Positions 52,164 to 62,116 of a stretch of DNA of 64,000 nucleotides are shown in pieces (position 1 is the first letter of the stretch; each line of letters opens with the position of its first letter). The translations under genes were made by a program, and so were the position numbers. The notes below the pieces were generated by a model. That model had not been told where the DNA came from. It saw only the letters and a list, made by a program, of their open reading frames with translations, and did no database searches. Source of the stretch: Halospina sp040196175 (GTDB taxonomy: Bacteria; Pseudomonadota; Gammaproteobacteria; Pseudomonadales; Oleiphilaceae); NCBI RefSeq assembly GCF_040196175.1, contig NZ_JBEFNF010000001.1:1116001-1180000 (forward strand), written 5' to 3'.

Positions 52164-53543
52164 CTACTCCCGGCGCCAAGTGGTGCCTTGCCGGCTGTCT
52201 TCCAGCACAATGCCTTGTTCAAGCAGTTCATCACGGATGCGATCAGCCTCCGCAAAGTCCTCTGCCTTCTTCGCCTGGGTACGCGCTTCGATCAGTGCCT
52301 CGATGCGCTCCGGCGCGATATCCCCGCCTCCCCCTTGGAGAAACTCGGACGGTGGCCGCTCCAACACGCCCAGCACACCACCAAGGCGCCTCAACACCCC
52401 AGCCAGCTGGGCGGCGTTCGCCTCATCGCCACTGCGCTGAGCCCGGTTCAGTTCGCCGGTCAACGCGTGCAGCTCAGCCGTGGCCTCAACCGTATTGAAA
52501 TCGTCATCCATCGCATCGATAAAGCGCCGATCATACTCGGTCTCCGCCGGCTCCGGCTCCGCGTCGATGCCATCAAGTGCCTGATAGAACTTCATCAGTG
52601 CACTCTTGGCTTCCGCCAGGCTGTCCGGCGTATAGTCGATCTGGCTGCGGTAATGGCTGGCGATCAGGAAATAGCGCACTACTTCCGGGTCGTGCTCCTG
52701 GAGAATATCCCGGATAGTGAAGAAGTTACCCAGAGATTTTGACATCTTTTCGTGATTAACTCGCACGGCACCAGCGTGCATCCAGTAGTTCACAAAGGGT
52801 TGTTCGTGGGCGCATTCGGACTGGGCGACCTCGTTCTCATGGTGCGGGAACATCAGATCCGGGCCGCCGCCATGGATGTCGAAGGTGCGCCCCAGGTGCG
52901 AGCGGGACATGGCCGAGCACTCAATATGCCAGCCGGGCCGGCCTTCCCCCCAGGGCGAGGGCCAGGCTACCTCGCCAGGTTTTGCTGCCTTCCAGAGCAC
53001 GAAATCCGCCGGACTGGCCTTGGCCTCCGCAATCTCCACCCGGGCGCCGGCGACCAGGTCTTCAAGCTTCTTGCGGCTGAGCTTGCCGTAGTCCTCAAAG
53101 GTGGAGACCGCGAAATAGACGTCGCCGTTATCGCCCTGATAGGCGTGGCCCTTTTCAACCAGTGTCTCGATCATGGCGATCATCTCATCGATGGTCTCGG
53201 TAGCCCTAGGTTCCTCGGTGGGGCGCAGCACGCCCAGTGCGCCCTCGTCCTCGTGCATAGCGGCAATCATGCGATCGGTCAGCGCGCGGAAGTCCTCGCC
53301 GTTCTCCCGCGCGCGATCCAGGATCTTGTCATCGATATCAGTGATATTGCGGACGTAGTGCACGTCATAACCGCGATGGCGCAGATAGCGGGTTACCACG
53401 TCGAACGCCACCAGCACCCGGGCATGCCCCAGATGGCAGTAGTCGTAGACCGTCATACCGCAGACGTAGATGCCGAGCTTGCCTTCCTTAATCGGCTGAA
53501 AGACTTCCTTCCGGCGGCTGAGAGTACTGTAGAGCTGGATCAC
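52164..53543 (-). CDS. cysS: Cysteinyl-tRNA synthetase
   Basis: A 459-residue class I synthetase. The zinc site begins at YVCGMTVYD, the HIGH-type motif is HLGHARV, the KMSKS motif lies in HEKMSKSLGNF, and HHENEVAQSECAH holds zinc ligands. E. coli CysS has 461 residues. It starts at GTG with GGATGGAG upstream and follows glnS by 27 bases, so the two are probably one operon. Confidence 0.98.
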   Translation of the reverse strand: MIQLYSTLSRRKEVFQPIKEGKLGIYVCGMTVYDYCHLGHARVLVAFDVVTRYLRHRGYDVHYVRNITDIDDKILDRARENGEDFRALTDRMIAAMHEDEGALGVLRPTEEPRATETIDEMIAMIETLVEKGHAYQGDNGDVYFAVSTFEDYGKLSRKKLEDLVAGARVEIAEAKASPADFVLWKAAKPGEVAWPSPWGEGRPGWHIECSAMSRSHLGRTFDIHGGGPDLMFPHHENEVAQSECAHEQPFVNYWMHAGAVRVNHEKMSKSLGNFFTIRDILQEHDPEVVRYFLIASHYRSQIDYTPDSLAEAKSALMKFYQALDGIDAEPEPAETEYDRRFIDAMDDDFNTVEATAELHALTGELNRAQRSGDEANAAQLAGVLRRLGGVLGVLERPPSEFLQGGGGDIAPERIEALIEARTQAKKAEDFAEADRIRDELLEQGIVLEDSRQGTTWRRE

Positions 53544-53570
53544 TGGGTCTCCATCCTTTCCGGTCTCGAT

Positions 53571-55250
53571 TTACTGGCCGCTTATCTTGGCCCATGAGTC
53601 ACGCAGGGTGACGGTACGGTTCATCACGATCCGGTTTGCGCTGCTGGCTTCGGGATCGAAGAAGAAATAGCCCTCGCGCTCGAACTGGTAGGGAATGTCC
53701 GTAAGCGGTGAGGTCAGATTCGCCTCCCCCTTACAGCCGGTCATCACCGTCAGGTTCTCAGGGTTGAGATCCTCGACAAAATCCCGCTCCTTGTCAGTGC
53801 CCGGATTTTCCACCCCGAAAAGGCGGTCATAGAGGCGCAGCTCGAGATCCACGGCCGTCTCGGCGGATACCCAGTGGATCACGCCCTTGGGCTTATAGCC
53901 CTCGGGATTCACACCCAGTGTCTGCGGGTCGTACTCAGCATGGATCTCGGTGACATTACCATCATTATCAGTCACGAAGTCATTGCAGGTAATGACGTAC
54001 CCGCCACGCAGGCGTACGGCGTTGCCCACCGAGAGCCGCTTCCACTTCTTATTGGGGGGCACTTCAACGAAATCCTCCGCGTCGATGTACATCTCACGCG
54101 TCCAGGTCACCTCCCGGGTGCCCATCGACTCATCCTGAGGATGCACCGCTGTGGTCAGGATCTCGGACTGGCCCTCCGGGTAGTTGGTCAGGATCAGCTT
54201 CACCGGTCTCAACACACACATGGCGCGCGGCGCGTTGCGGTTGAGGTCGTCACGGATGGCATGCTCAAGCATGCCCAGATCCACGGTGCCCCCCGTCTTG
54301 TTCACACCCACCATATCGCAGAAATGGCGGATAGACGCCGGGGTAAAACCACGCCGGCGCATGCCGGAGAGAGTGGGCATACGCGGGTCGTTCCAGGCAT
54401 CCACGTAGCCTTCGTCCACCAGCCGCATCAGCTTCCGCTTGCTGGTGATGGTGTAGTTCACGTTGAGGCGTGCGAATTCGATCTGACGCGGGCGGCAGGG
54501 CGGCGTCACATGCGCCAGCACCCAGTCGTAGAGCGGCCGGTGATCCTCAAACTCCAGGGTGCAAAGGGAGTGCGTCACGCCCTCCTCGGCATCCGACAAC
54601 GGGTGCGTGAAGTCATACATCGGGTAGATACACCACTTATCCCCGGACTGATGGTGAGTCAGGTACCGGATGCGGTACAGGATCGGGTCGCGCAGGTTCA
54701 TGTTGGGTGACGCCATATCAATCCTGGCCCGAAGTACATGCTCTCCCTCGGCGAACTCGCCCGCGCGCATACGCCGGAACAGATCCAGGTTTTCCTCAAC
54801 CGAACGCTCACGAAAGGGGCTGTCCGTGCCGGCCTCTTTCAGCGTTCCGCGATACTGCGCCGCCGTTTCCGGATCCAGGCTGCACACATAGGCGTAGCCG
54901 TTGCGGATCAGCTCTTCCGCGTAGTCGTAGAGCCGATCAAAGTAATCCGAGGCATAACGAACCGGACCCTGCCACTCATAACCAAGCCATTCCACGTCGC
55001 GCTGAATGGCCTCGATGTATTCCTGGCTTTCCTTCTCCGGGTTGGTGTCATCAAAACGCAGAGTGCAAGCACCGCCGAAATGCTCGGCCATGCCGAAATT
55101 CACCACGATCGACTTGGCGTGACCAATATGCAGGTACCCATTAGGTTCCGGTGGGAACCGCGTCACGACGTGATTGTGACGGCCTTCGGCAAGGTCGTCC
55201 TGAATGATGGTGCGGATGAAGTTGCTGGCCGGAGCTGATTCGGAACTCAT
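53571..55250 (-). CDS. glnS: Glutaminyl-tRNA synthetase
   Basis: A 559-residue class I synthetase that charges tRNA-Gln directly. The HIGH motif is in GYLHIGHAKS and the KMSKS-type loop reads ITSKRKLMRLV. The C-terminal anticodon-binding beta-barrels follow. E. coli GlnS has 554 residues. The ATG at 55250 begins with MSSESAPASNFIR as expected; the frame is open for 68 codons upstream, across ppiB control sequence, without support. Confidence 0.98.
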   Translation of the reverse strand: MSSESAPASNFIRTIIQDDLAEGRHNHVVTRFPPEPNGYLHIGHAKSIVVNFGMAEHFGGACTLRFDDTNPEKESQEYIEAIQRDVEWLGYEWQGPVRYASDYFDRLYDYAEELIRNGYAYVCSLDPETAAQYRGTLKEAGTDSPFRERSVEENLDLFRRMRAGEFAEGEHVLRARIDMASPNMNLRDPILYRIRYLTHHQSGDKWCIYPMYDFTHPLSDAEEGVTHSLCTLEFEDHRPLYDWVLAHVTPPCRPRQIEFARLNVNYTITSKRKLMRLVDEGYVDAWNDPRMPTLSGMRRRGFTPASIRHFCDMVGVNKTGGTVDLGMLEHAIRDDLNRNAPRAMCVLRPVKLILTNYPEGQSEILTTAVHPQDESMGTREVTWTREMYIDAEDFVEVPPNKKWKRLSVGNAVRLRGGYVITCNDFVTDNDGNVTEIHAEYDPQTLGVNPEGYKPKGVIHWVSAETAVDLELRLYDRLFGVENPGTDKERDFVEDLNPENLTVMTGCKGEANLTSPLTDIPYQFEREGYFFFDPEASSANRIVMNRTVTLRDSWAKISGQ

Positions 55251-55289
55251 GGATGCTGTGACACCGCCGGATTGAATGTAAGACCCATT

Positions 55290-55295
55290 ATTATA
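55290..55295 (-). promoter_or_regulatory. Putative -10 element of glnS
   Basis: TATAAT on the minus strand, 39 bases before the glnS start, without a good -35 element. It lies back to back with the ppiB -10 element. Confidence 0.45.
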
Positions 55296-55339
55296 CCTGC
55301 TCACCACCACGATCTCATGCATGGCGGGGACGGATGCCT

Positions 55340-55345
55340 TATAAT
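55340..55345 (+). promoter_or_regulatory. Putative -10 element of ppiB
   Basis: TATAAT on the plus strand, 32 bases before the ppiB start. The -35 region is weak. Confidence 0.45.
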
Positions 55346-55377
55346 GCGGCCATTTGGACGCGAAAGGATATAATGTA

Positions 55378-55887
55378 ATGGTCGTTCTGGAAACCAGCGA
55401 AGGCCGGATCCTGCTGGCTACTGACGCGGAGAACGCCCCCGTCACCACTGACAACTTCCTGTCTTACGTCGACTCAGGTTTCTACAACGGTCTTATATTC
55501 CACCGGGTCATCAGCAACTTCATGATTCAGACCGGCGGGTTCGGTCCGGACATGGAGCCTCGAAAACCCGGTGAGCCGATTCCCAATGAGGCGGCCAACG
55601 GCCTGAGCAACAAGCGGGGGACCCTGGCTATGGCCCGGACCATGAGCCCCCACACCGCCGCCTCCCAGTTCTTCATCAACGTGAATGACAATGGTTTTCT
55701 GGACCATACCGACAAAACCCAGGACGGCTGGGGGTACTGCGTCTTCGGTAATGTTGTCGAAGGCATGGACGTGGTTGATCGGATCCGCGCAATGCCCACA
55801 ACCGCCCGCGCCGGGCACCGCGACGTGCCGGTTGAGGACGTTGTGGTCCATAACGCATACCGCATCGATCAAGGAGAGCAGGCATGA
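55378..55887 (+). CDS. ppiB: Cytoplasmic peptidyl-prolyl isomerase B (cyclophilin)
   Basis: A 169-residue cyclophilin without signal peptide. FHRVISNFMIQTGGF holds the catalytic Arg and Phe, and ASQFFINVNDNGFLDH follows as in E. coli PpiB (164). The ATG at 55378 lies 9 bases after AAAGGA; an open frame of eight more codons upstream is not supported. It overlaps lpxH by 4 bases. Both cysS and lpxH are the usual neighbours of ppiB. Confidence 0.97.
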   Translation: MVVLETSEGRILLATDAENAPVTTDNFLSYVDSGFYNGLIFHRVISNFMIQTGGFGPDMEPRKPGEPIPNEAANGLSNKRGTLAMARTMSPHTAASQFFINVNDNGFLDHTDKTQDGWGYCVFGNVVEGMDVVDRIRAMPTTARAGHRDVPVEDVVVHNAYRIDQGEQA

Positions 55888-56624
55888 CCACACGCTTCAT
55901 TGCCGACCTGCATCTGGAAGAAGACCGCCCGGATATAACCAATGCTTTTCTGGCATTCCTGCCGGCCTACGCACACGGCATCGATGCGCTCTACATCCTG
56001 GGCGACTTTTTTGAAGCCTGGATCGGCGACGACGAACATACCCCCCTCCAGGAAACTATCGCCGAGGCCCTTCGGGCGGTAACCGCATCAGGCACAGCTC
56101 TCTACCTGATGCACGGCAACCGGGATTTTCTGATCGGCGAGGACTTCTGCCACCGTATTGGCGCGACACTGCTGGACGACCCCAGCGCGATTGACCTCTA
56201 CGGAGAACCGACCCTTCTAATGCACGGTGACAGCCTGTGCACGGCCGACGTGGAGTATCAGAAGTTCCGGGCCGGTATGCGTGACCCACGCTGGCAGCAA
56301 GCCTTTCTGCAGCGACCTCTGACGGACCGCCAGACAGTAGCCCGACAGATGCGTGAGCTCAGTCAGGCGAAAAACCAGGGTAAGGAACAAACCATCATGG
56401 ACGTGACCCCGGAAGAAGTGGTTAAGGTGATGGAAGAATGGGGAGTTCAGCGCCTGATCCATGGCCACACCCACCGTCCGGCGGTGCACGAGCTGATCGC
56501 CAGCGGCCAATCCGCCCGGCGCTATGTGACAGGGGACTGGCATGAACAGGCCTGGTACATTGAGGCGCGTCCTGGCGTCGAGCCGGCGCTGCTCAGCATC
56601 CCTTTCGGTCAGCTGACAGACTGA
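55884..56624 (+). CDS. lpxH: UDP-2,3-diacylglucosamine diphosphatase LpxH
   Basis: LpxH makes lipid X in lipid A synthesis at the inner membrane. The 246-residue metallophosphoesterase has all metal-binding motifs: FIADLHLE, LGDFFEAWIGDD, HGNRDFLIG, MHGDSLCT and HGHTHRPAVH. E. coli LpxH has 240 residues. The gene ends one base before the convergent miaE gene. Confidence 0.97.
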   Translation: MTTRFIADLHLEEDRPDITNAFLAFLPAYAHGIDALYILGDFFEAWIGDDEHTPLQETIAEALRAVTASGTALYLMHGNRDFLIGEDFCHRIGATLLDDPSAIDLYGEPTLLMHGDSLCTADVEYQKFRAGMRDPRWQQAFLQRPLTDRQTVARQMRELSQAKNQGKEQTIMDVTPEEVVKVMEEWGVQRLIHGHTHRPAVHELIASGQSARRYVTGDWHEQAWYIEARPGVEPALLSIPFGQLTD

Positions 56625-57239
56625 TCATCGCCAATCCGGCAAACCACTGTGGAAGCGGAAGCTGTCATCCGGCGACTGGATGAGTTCCGCCTCCACTGCC
56701 AGCAGTGTTTCCACCCGCTCCTTCACCGCTTCACCTGCTGCTTTCTCGGCCAGCCTAAGATAATCCTGATAATGACGTGCCTCGGACTTGAGCAGTGAAT
56801 CATAGAATTCCGCCAGTTCCTCATCCAGAAGAGGGGCCACCGCCGCGAAGCGCTCGCACGAACGAGCCTCGATGATGCCGCCTATGATCAAAGTATCGAC
56901 GAGCCGACCGGGCTCTTCCTTGCGCGCATACTGATGCAGTCCCTGAGCATAACGGGCGGGCGTCAGATGGCAATACTGAATGCCGCGTTTCTGCAGGATC
57001 GACAGTACCTGCTCAAAATGGCGTAATTCTTCCCGCGCCAGCCGGGACATACGGTGCAGCAGGTCCGGGTCGTCCATATAACGGTACATCAGACCCAGCG
57101 CCGTTGAGGCAGCCTTCTTCTCGCAATGGGCATGATCAATCAGAAGCAGCTCCTGGTTCGCCAGTGCAGCGTCAATCCAAGCCTGTGGCGTAGCGCAGGG
57201 GAGAAAGTCATGAATCGGGGAAATATCAACCTGGGCCAT
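56625..57239 (-). CDS. miaE: tRNA-(ms2io6A37) hydroxylase MiaE
   Basis: MiaE hydroxylates the isopentenyl side chain of ms2i6A37 in tRNA, using a di-iron centre and O2. The 204-residue protein is a ferritin-like helical bundle with iron ligands readable in HCEKKAASTAL, REELRHFEQV, IEARSCERFAA and SEARHYQDYL. It matches the MiaE family in length. It is convergent with lpxH, with no gap between the two coding ends. Confidence 0.95.
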   Translation of the reverse strand: MAQVDISPIHDFLPCATPQAWIDAALANQELLLIDHAHCEKKAASTALGLMYRYMDDPDLLHRMSRLAREELRHFEQVLSILQKRGIQYCHLTPARYAQGLHQYARKEEPGRLVDTLIIGGIIEARSCERFAAVAPLLDEELAEFYDSLLKSEARHYQDYLRLAEKAAGEAVKERVETLLAVEAELIQSPDDSFRFHSGLPDWR

Positions 57240-57293
57240 GCAAGCACTCCGTAAAAAGCGCCAAGCATAGACCCCGGCTGATCACAGGTGCAA

Positions 57294-57311
57294 GCCGCCC
57301 CGGGGGGCGGC
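57294..57311. terminator. GC-rich hairpin between putP and miaE
   Basis: GCCGCCCC and GGGGCGGC form a stem with a minimal loop, 8 bases after the putP stop and 55 bases before the miaE start. No T run follows, so its role as terminator is uncertain. Confidence 0.4.
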
Positions 57312-57318
57312 GGAAGGG

Positions 57319-58800
57319 TTAGCCGTTAACCTTGGCGAACTCGTCTGCGATTTCCTTTTCAGGCTCACCAGTCGCCATGGAGCCAATCACAACGGCAATA
57401 GCCGCAAACAGGAAACCCGGCACGATCTCGTACATATCAAAAAGACCACCGGAAAGCTGCTTCCAGACCACAACCGTGAGACCGCCAACAACCACACCCG
57501 CAAGGGCGCCCATCTTGTTCATTCTTGGCCAGTACAGTGACAGAAGGATGACCGGCCCGAATGCCGCGCCGAAGCCAGCCCATGCATAGGAAACCAAGTC
57601 AAGCACCATGGAACTGTCATCCAGAGCAATCACACCAGCCACAACGGCGATGACGATCACCGCCACGCGGCCAACACGTACCAGTTCAGCAGCATCCGCA
57701 TCCGGTCGGAAAAAGCCCTTGTAGAAGTCCTCAGCCAAGGCGGAGGAGGACACCAGCAGCTGCGAGTCCGCGGTGCTCATGACGGCCGCGAGAATCGCTG
57801 CCAGCAGGACACCCGCAATAACCGGATGGAAAAGCGCATCCACCAGCATCATGAAAGCCTTTTCACGGTCATCCAGTCCTTCCGGACCGAAATAACCGAC
57901 AGCAGCCAAGCCTACGAGAACAGAACCAACAAGAGTGATTGCAGTCCATGAAACAGCGACACGTCGTGCATAAGGCACAAGCGATTCATCACTGATCGCC
58001 TTGAAGCGGGCGAGCACGTGCGGCTGGCCGAAGTAACCAAGGCCCCATGCCAACGAGGAGATGATGGCAACAATTCCAAGCGTTTCCCCATTGGCATCCG
58101 AGAAAAGGGAAAGTGTGCCCTGGCCTTTCTCCAGCAGAGACGCTTCCATGCCGGACCAGCCACCGACTTCACCACTGTTGATGGCAAGAACCGGCACCAG
58201 CATAAGTGCCGCCAGCATCAGAAGGCCCTGCACCACGTCGGTCCAGGAAACCGCAAGAAAGCCCCCGAACAATGTATAGGAAACCACCGCCAGTGTTCCC
58301 ACAATCACAGCCCACTGGTAGTCCAGTCCAAAGACCGTTTCGAACAGTTTACCCCCCGCAACCAGGCCGGAACTGGTATAGAACAGGAAGAACAGCAGGA
58401 TGAAGAAGGCTGCCATAATCCGCAGCACACGCGTATCATCCCGGAACCGGTTCTCCAGAAAAGACGGGATGGTGAGCGAGTCCTTGGCCGCCTGGGAATA
58501 GTTCCGCAGCCGCCTGGCTACAAAAAGCCAGTTCAGATAGGTGCCAACCAGCAGCCCAATCGCGATCCAGCTCGCCCCAACGCCGTTGGCGTAGGCGGCA
58601 CCAGGAAGGCCAAGCAGCAACCAGCCGCTCATATCAGAGGCCCCGGCACTCAGTGCCGAGGGGATGGGGCCCAGATTACGCCCGCCAAGGATATAATCGG
58701 ACAGGTTCTGGGTTCGCATGTAAGCAATAACGCCCAGAGCCAGCATCAACGCAAGGTAGATGATAAAGGTCCAGGTTACCGCAACGGTATCTTCAATCAT
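57319..58800 (-). CDS. putP: Sodium/proline symporter PutP
   Basis: PutP imports proline with Na+. The 493-residue protein has about 13 membrane segments of the sodium:solute symporter family. GGRNLGPIPSALSAGASDMSG near residues 40-60 is the sodium/proline-binding signature, and GLGYFGQPHVLARFKAI lies in the middle. E. coli PutP has 502 residues. It starts 37 bases after putA on the same strand, so import and breakdown of proline are probably one operon. Confidence 0.97.
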   Translation of the reverse strand: MIEDTVAVTWTFIIYLALMLALGVIAYMRTQNLSDYILGGRNLGPIPSALSAGASDMSGWLLLGLPGAAYANGVGASWIAIGLLVGTYLNWLFVARRLRNYSQAAKDSLTIPSFLENRFRDDTRVLRIMAAFFILLFFLFYTSSGLVAGGKLFETVFGLDYQWAVIVGTLAVVSYTLFGGFLAVSWTDVVQGLLMLAALMLVPVLAINSGEVGGWSGMEASLLEKGQGTLSLFSDANGETLGIVAIISSLAWGLGYFGQPHVLARFKAISDESLVPYARRVAVSWTAITLVGSVLVGLAAVGYFGPEGLDDREKAFMMLVDALFHPVIAGVLLAAILAAVMSTADSQLLVSSSALAEDFYKGFFRPDADAAELVRVGRVAVIVIAVVAGVIALDDSSMVLDLVSYAWAGFGAAFGPVILLSLYWPRMNKMGALAGVVVGGLTVVVWKQLSGGLFDMYEIVPGFLFAAIAVVIGSMATGEPEKEIADEFAKVNG

Positions 58801-58837
58801 GATCCGGCTCCATCGGGGAACGCCCGTTTGTTGTTGT

Positions 58838-61800
58838 TTAACCTATTTCCTCGACACCCAGTGACAGGAGGGTCGCATTGCCACCCGCCGCCGTGGTGTT
58901 ATTGGTCCTGACACGCTCCGTGGCGAAGCGCGGCAGGTAGTTCGGGCCACCCGCCTTGGGGCCAGTCCCGGACAGCCCGCGCCCGCCGAAAGGCTGGACG
59001 CCAACGACCGCACCAACCTGGTTACGGTTGATGTAGGTATTGCCGACTTTAACCCGCCGCTCAATGTAGGCTGCGGTGGATTCACTGCGGCTGTGAATGC
59101 CCAGCGTCAGGCCGTAACCTGAGCCGTTGATCTCGTCGATCACGGCGTCCAGTTCACGGGCATCATATCGGACCACATGCAGAATGGGCCCGAAGTATTC
59201 CCGGTCCAGGTCTTTCATGGCGTTGATCTCATAGGCCACCGGCGGCACGAAGTACCCTTTCTCTGCCTTATCGGGCAGTGGGGCCTCGCCCACGAGGCGA
59301 TTACGTTCGCGCAGATCAGCAATATGACTCATCAGCTCATCATAGGCGTCGCGGTCGATCACCGGGCCCACATCCGTTTCCATCTGAATCGGATCACCCA
59401 GACGCAGGTCGCGCATAGCGCCCGCAAGGGTTTCCTCAACCACATCCGCCACATCTTCCTGCAGATACAGAACCCGCAGTGCCGAGCAGCGCTGACCAGC
59501 GCTGCCGAAGGCGGACATGATCACATCCTTGACCACCTGTTCCGGAAGCGCGCTGCTGTCCACGATCATGGCATTCTGGCCCCCGGTCTCCGCGATCAAC
59601 GGAACGATGGGCCCTTCACGGGCGGCCAGAGCGCGGCTGATATGGCGCGCAACGCCGGTTGAACCGGTAAAGGTCACGCCCGCGAGCCGCTGATCCGGCA
59701 GCACCTGATCACCGATACCAGCGCCGTCACCGGGGAGATACTGGATTACCCCGGGCGGGAAGCCGGCTTCAAACATCAACTCCACCGCGCGGAAGCCGAT
59801 CAGGCTGGTCTGTTCAGCGGGCTTAGCTAGAACAGTATTGCCGGCAGCAAGAGCCGCCATAACCTGCCCGGTAAAGATCGCCACCGGGAAGTTCCATGGG
59901 CTGATGCACAGGAACACACCGCGACCTTCAAGATAGTATTCATTGGACTCACCCGTCGGTCCCGGCATCTCCATAGGCTCAGCGAACTGTCGCCGTGCCT
60001 GCATGGCGTAATAGCGGCAGAAATCAACCGCCTCACGCACTTCGGCGATGCCGTCCAGCAGGGACTTACCTGCTTCGCGACTGCACAGCGCAATCAGCTC
60101 GTGCTCATTGGCCTCCAACCGATCCGCAAAAGCTTCCAGGCACTTTGCCCGCTCCTCAGCTGGCGTGCGGTTCCACGGCTCAAAGGCTTCATGAGCCGAA
60201 CGCATGGCCGTCTCGACAATATCCTGACGGCTCCAGCTGATTTCTCCTGCTACGCGATCCCGGTCGTGCGGATTGGTGATCCGTGTCTTTGACTCGGATT
60301 GACACCGCTCGCCATTCACAATGGGTGCAGCCTTCCAGTGATGCTCCGCCCAGCGCTCAATGCCTTGCTGGAAGGGCCTGAGTTCCGAAAGCACCGCCAG
60401 ATTATGGCCACGGGAGTTGCGCCGCTGCGCGCCATAGATCTCCGGCGGGCGGGGAATCCGAAGATCCGTCAGACTGCTGTAGGCGCGCAGGGCGTCCGCC
60501 GGATGGCCAGTCAGGTCTTCAATAGGCGTTTCCGCATCCACCAGCCGATGCACAAAGGATGAGTTGGCGCCATTTTCCAACAGCCGGCGTACCAGGTAAG
60601 GCAGCAGATCCTTGTGGGCCCCGACGGGCGCGTAGATCCGCACCGGAACCTGCGGCACCTCGCCAAGAACCACTGCATAAAGCGCATCGCCCATGCCATG
60701 CAGGCGCTGGAACTCGTATTCCGCGCCGTTCTCCTCCGCCATGTTCAGAACTGACGCTACAGTGTGCGCATTGTGACTGGCGAACTGCGGGAAAATGTAG
60801 CCCTGGGCGTAGTCACTGAGCAGGAACCGGGCACAGGCCAGATAACAGACATCGGTGCCCTCCTTGCGCGTGTACACCGGATAGCCCTCAACCCCCATCA
60901 TCTGGGCATGCTTGATTTCTGTGTCCCAATAGGCGCCCTTGACCAGGCGCACCGGAATACGGTCTCCCTGCTTGCGCGCCAGCGCCGCGACCCAGCACAG
61001 CACGGGCAGTGCCGGCTTGGAGTAGGCCTGAACTGCAAGGCCCAGTTCACCCCATCCTCTGGCGGCATCGGATTCATAGACGGCCCGGAAGATCTCGAGT
61101 GACAGCTCGAGCCGGTCCATTTCCTCCGCGTCCACAGTCAGCGGCACCTGCTTCTCGCGGGCAAAGGTCACAAGGCGACTCAACCGGCGGACAAGTTCGG
61201 TCTTTGCCCGATCTTCCTGAGCCCGCTCGTAACGCGGATACAGAGCGGAGAGTTTGATGGAAACCGAAGGCACCGGGCGCTCACCACGGGGATAGCGATC
61301 GTTGCCAACCGCTTCAATGGCCGTCCAGTAGTCATTGAAGTAACGTGAGGAGTCGGACTCATTGAGCGCAGCTTCGCCCAGCATATCGAACGAATAGCTA
61401 TACCCCTGATCGCGGTACTGACGCCCTTCCTGAAGGGCCTCATCGATATCACGCCCGAGCACAAACTGGCGTCCCATAATCGCCATGGCCTGATACATGG
61501 CCTTGCGGATCACCGGCTCACCACAGCGGTTAACCAGCTTGTGCCAGATGGATTTGGGATGACCGTCGAGGCCCGGGTCCATTTTTACAACCCGACCGGT
61601 CATCAGCATGCCCCAGGTGGATGCGTTGACCATGACAGATTCGCTGCGTCCCAGGTGCCTGCGCCAATCAGCATCGCCCATCTTGTCGCGGATCAGTTCA
61701 TCCGCGGTATGGGCGTCAGGAATCCGGATCAGCGCTTCGGCCAGGCACATCAGCAGAATGCCCTCTTCGGTGTCCAGGCTGTATTCCTGCAGAAGCGCAT

Positions 61801-62023
61801 CCACCATGTGTACGGAATCATCCTGCTCACGTACCTTGCGAATCAGGCCAGTTGCGCGGTCCGCAATCGCCTGACGCTCACGCTCGTCGGGTTGCGCGAG
61901 CGCAAGAAGTGACTCAAGGTAGGCAGTTTCGTCGGTATAGTGGTTGTCGACGATACCCTGCCAGAGAAAATCAGTATCATCGCGTGGAAAAGACGGGTCT
62001 AGAACCCGGCTGGCATCAAACAT
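58838..62023 (-). CDS. putA: Bifunctional proline dehydrogenase/delta-1-pyrroline-5-carboxylate dehydrogenase PutA, short form
   Basis: PutA oxidises proline to glutamate in two steps at the inner membrane face. The 1061-residue protein has a helical N-terminal arm, the FAD-binding proline dehydrogenase barrel (about 165-470, RLVKGAYWDTEIKHAQ), and the aldehyde dehydrogenase domain (about 540-1040) with ETGGQNAMIVDSSAL and the catalytic Cys in GSAGQRCSALRVL. It lacks the ribbon-helix-helix DNA-binding part of E. coli PutA (1320 residues) and the extra C-terminal domain, so it should not repress its own operon. The ATG at 62023 follows GAAGG; upstream codons have no match. Confidence 0.96.
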   Translation of the reverse strand: MFDASRVLDPSFPRDDTDFLWQGIVDNHYTDETAYLESLLALAQPDERERQAIADRATGLIRKVREQDDSVHMVDALLQEYSLDTEEGILLMCLAEALIRIPDAHTADELIRDKMGDADWRRHLGRSESVMVNASTWGMLMTGRVVKMDPGLDGHPKSIWHKLVNRCGEPVIRKAMYQAMAIMGRQFVLGRDIDEALQEGRQYRDQGYSYSFDMLGEAALNESDSSRYFNDYWTAIEAVGNDRYPRGERPVPSVSIKLSALYPRYERAQEDRAKTELVRRLSRLVTFAREKQVPLTVDAEEMDRLELSLEIFRAVYESDAARGWGELGLAVQAYSKPALPVLCWVAALARKQGDRIPVRLVKGAYWDTEIKHAQMMGVEGYPVYTRKEGTDVCYLACARFLLSDYAQGYIFPQFASHNAHTVASVLNMAEENGAEYEFQRLHGMGDALYAVVLGEVPQVPVRIYAPVGAHKDLLPYLVRRLLENGANSSFVHRLVDAETPIEDLTGHPADALRAYSSLTDLRIPRPPEIYGAQRRNSRGHNLAVLSELRPFQQGIERWAEHHWKAAPIVNGERCQSESKTRITNPHDRDRVAGEISWSRQDIVETAMRSAHEAFEPWNRTPAEERAKCLEAFADRLEANEHELIALCSREAGKSLLDGIAEVREAVDFCRYYAMQARRQFAEPMEMPGPTGESNEYYLEGRGVFLCISPWNFPVAIFTGQVMAALAAGNTVLAKPAEQTSLIGFRAVELMFEAGFPPGVIQYLPGDGAGIGDQVLPDQRLAGVTFTGSTGVARHISRALAAREGPIVPLIAETGGQNAMIVDSSALPEQVVKDVIMSAFGSAGQRCSALRVLYLQEDVADVVEETLAGAMRDLRLGDPIQMETDVGPVIDRDAYDELMSHIADLRERNRLVGEAPLPDKAEKGYFVPPVAYEINAMKDLDREYFGPILHVVRYDARELDAVIDEINGSGYGLTLGIHSRSESTAAYIERRVKVGNTYINRNQVGAVVGVQPFGGRGLSGTGPKAGGPNYLPRFATERVRTNNTTAAGGNATLLSLGVEEIG

Positions 62024-62116
62024 AGCCTTCGGTCTCCAGTGATCCTGGGCGTGGTGGTGCTCTGCACGTGTATTCACCGTTATATTAAAGCAGAGCCTGT
62101 AAAATCCCGCTAACAA

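Noticed and set aside
53874..54710. Plus-strand open frame across glnS
   Set aside because: Antisense to a conserved synthetase, no domain seen.
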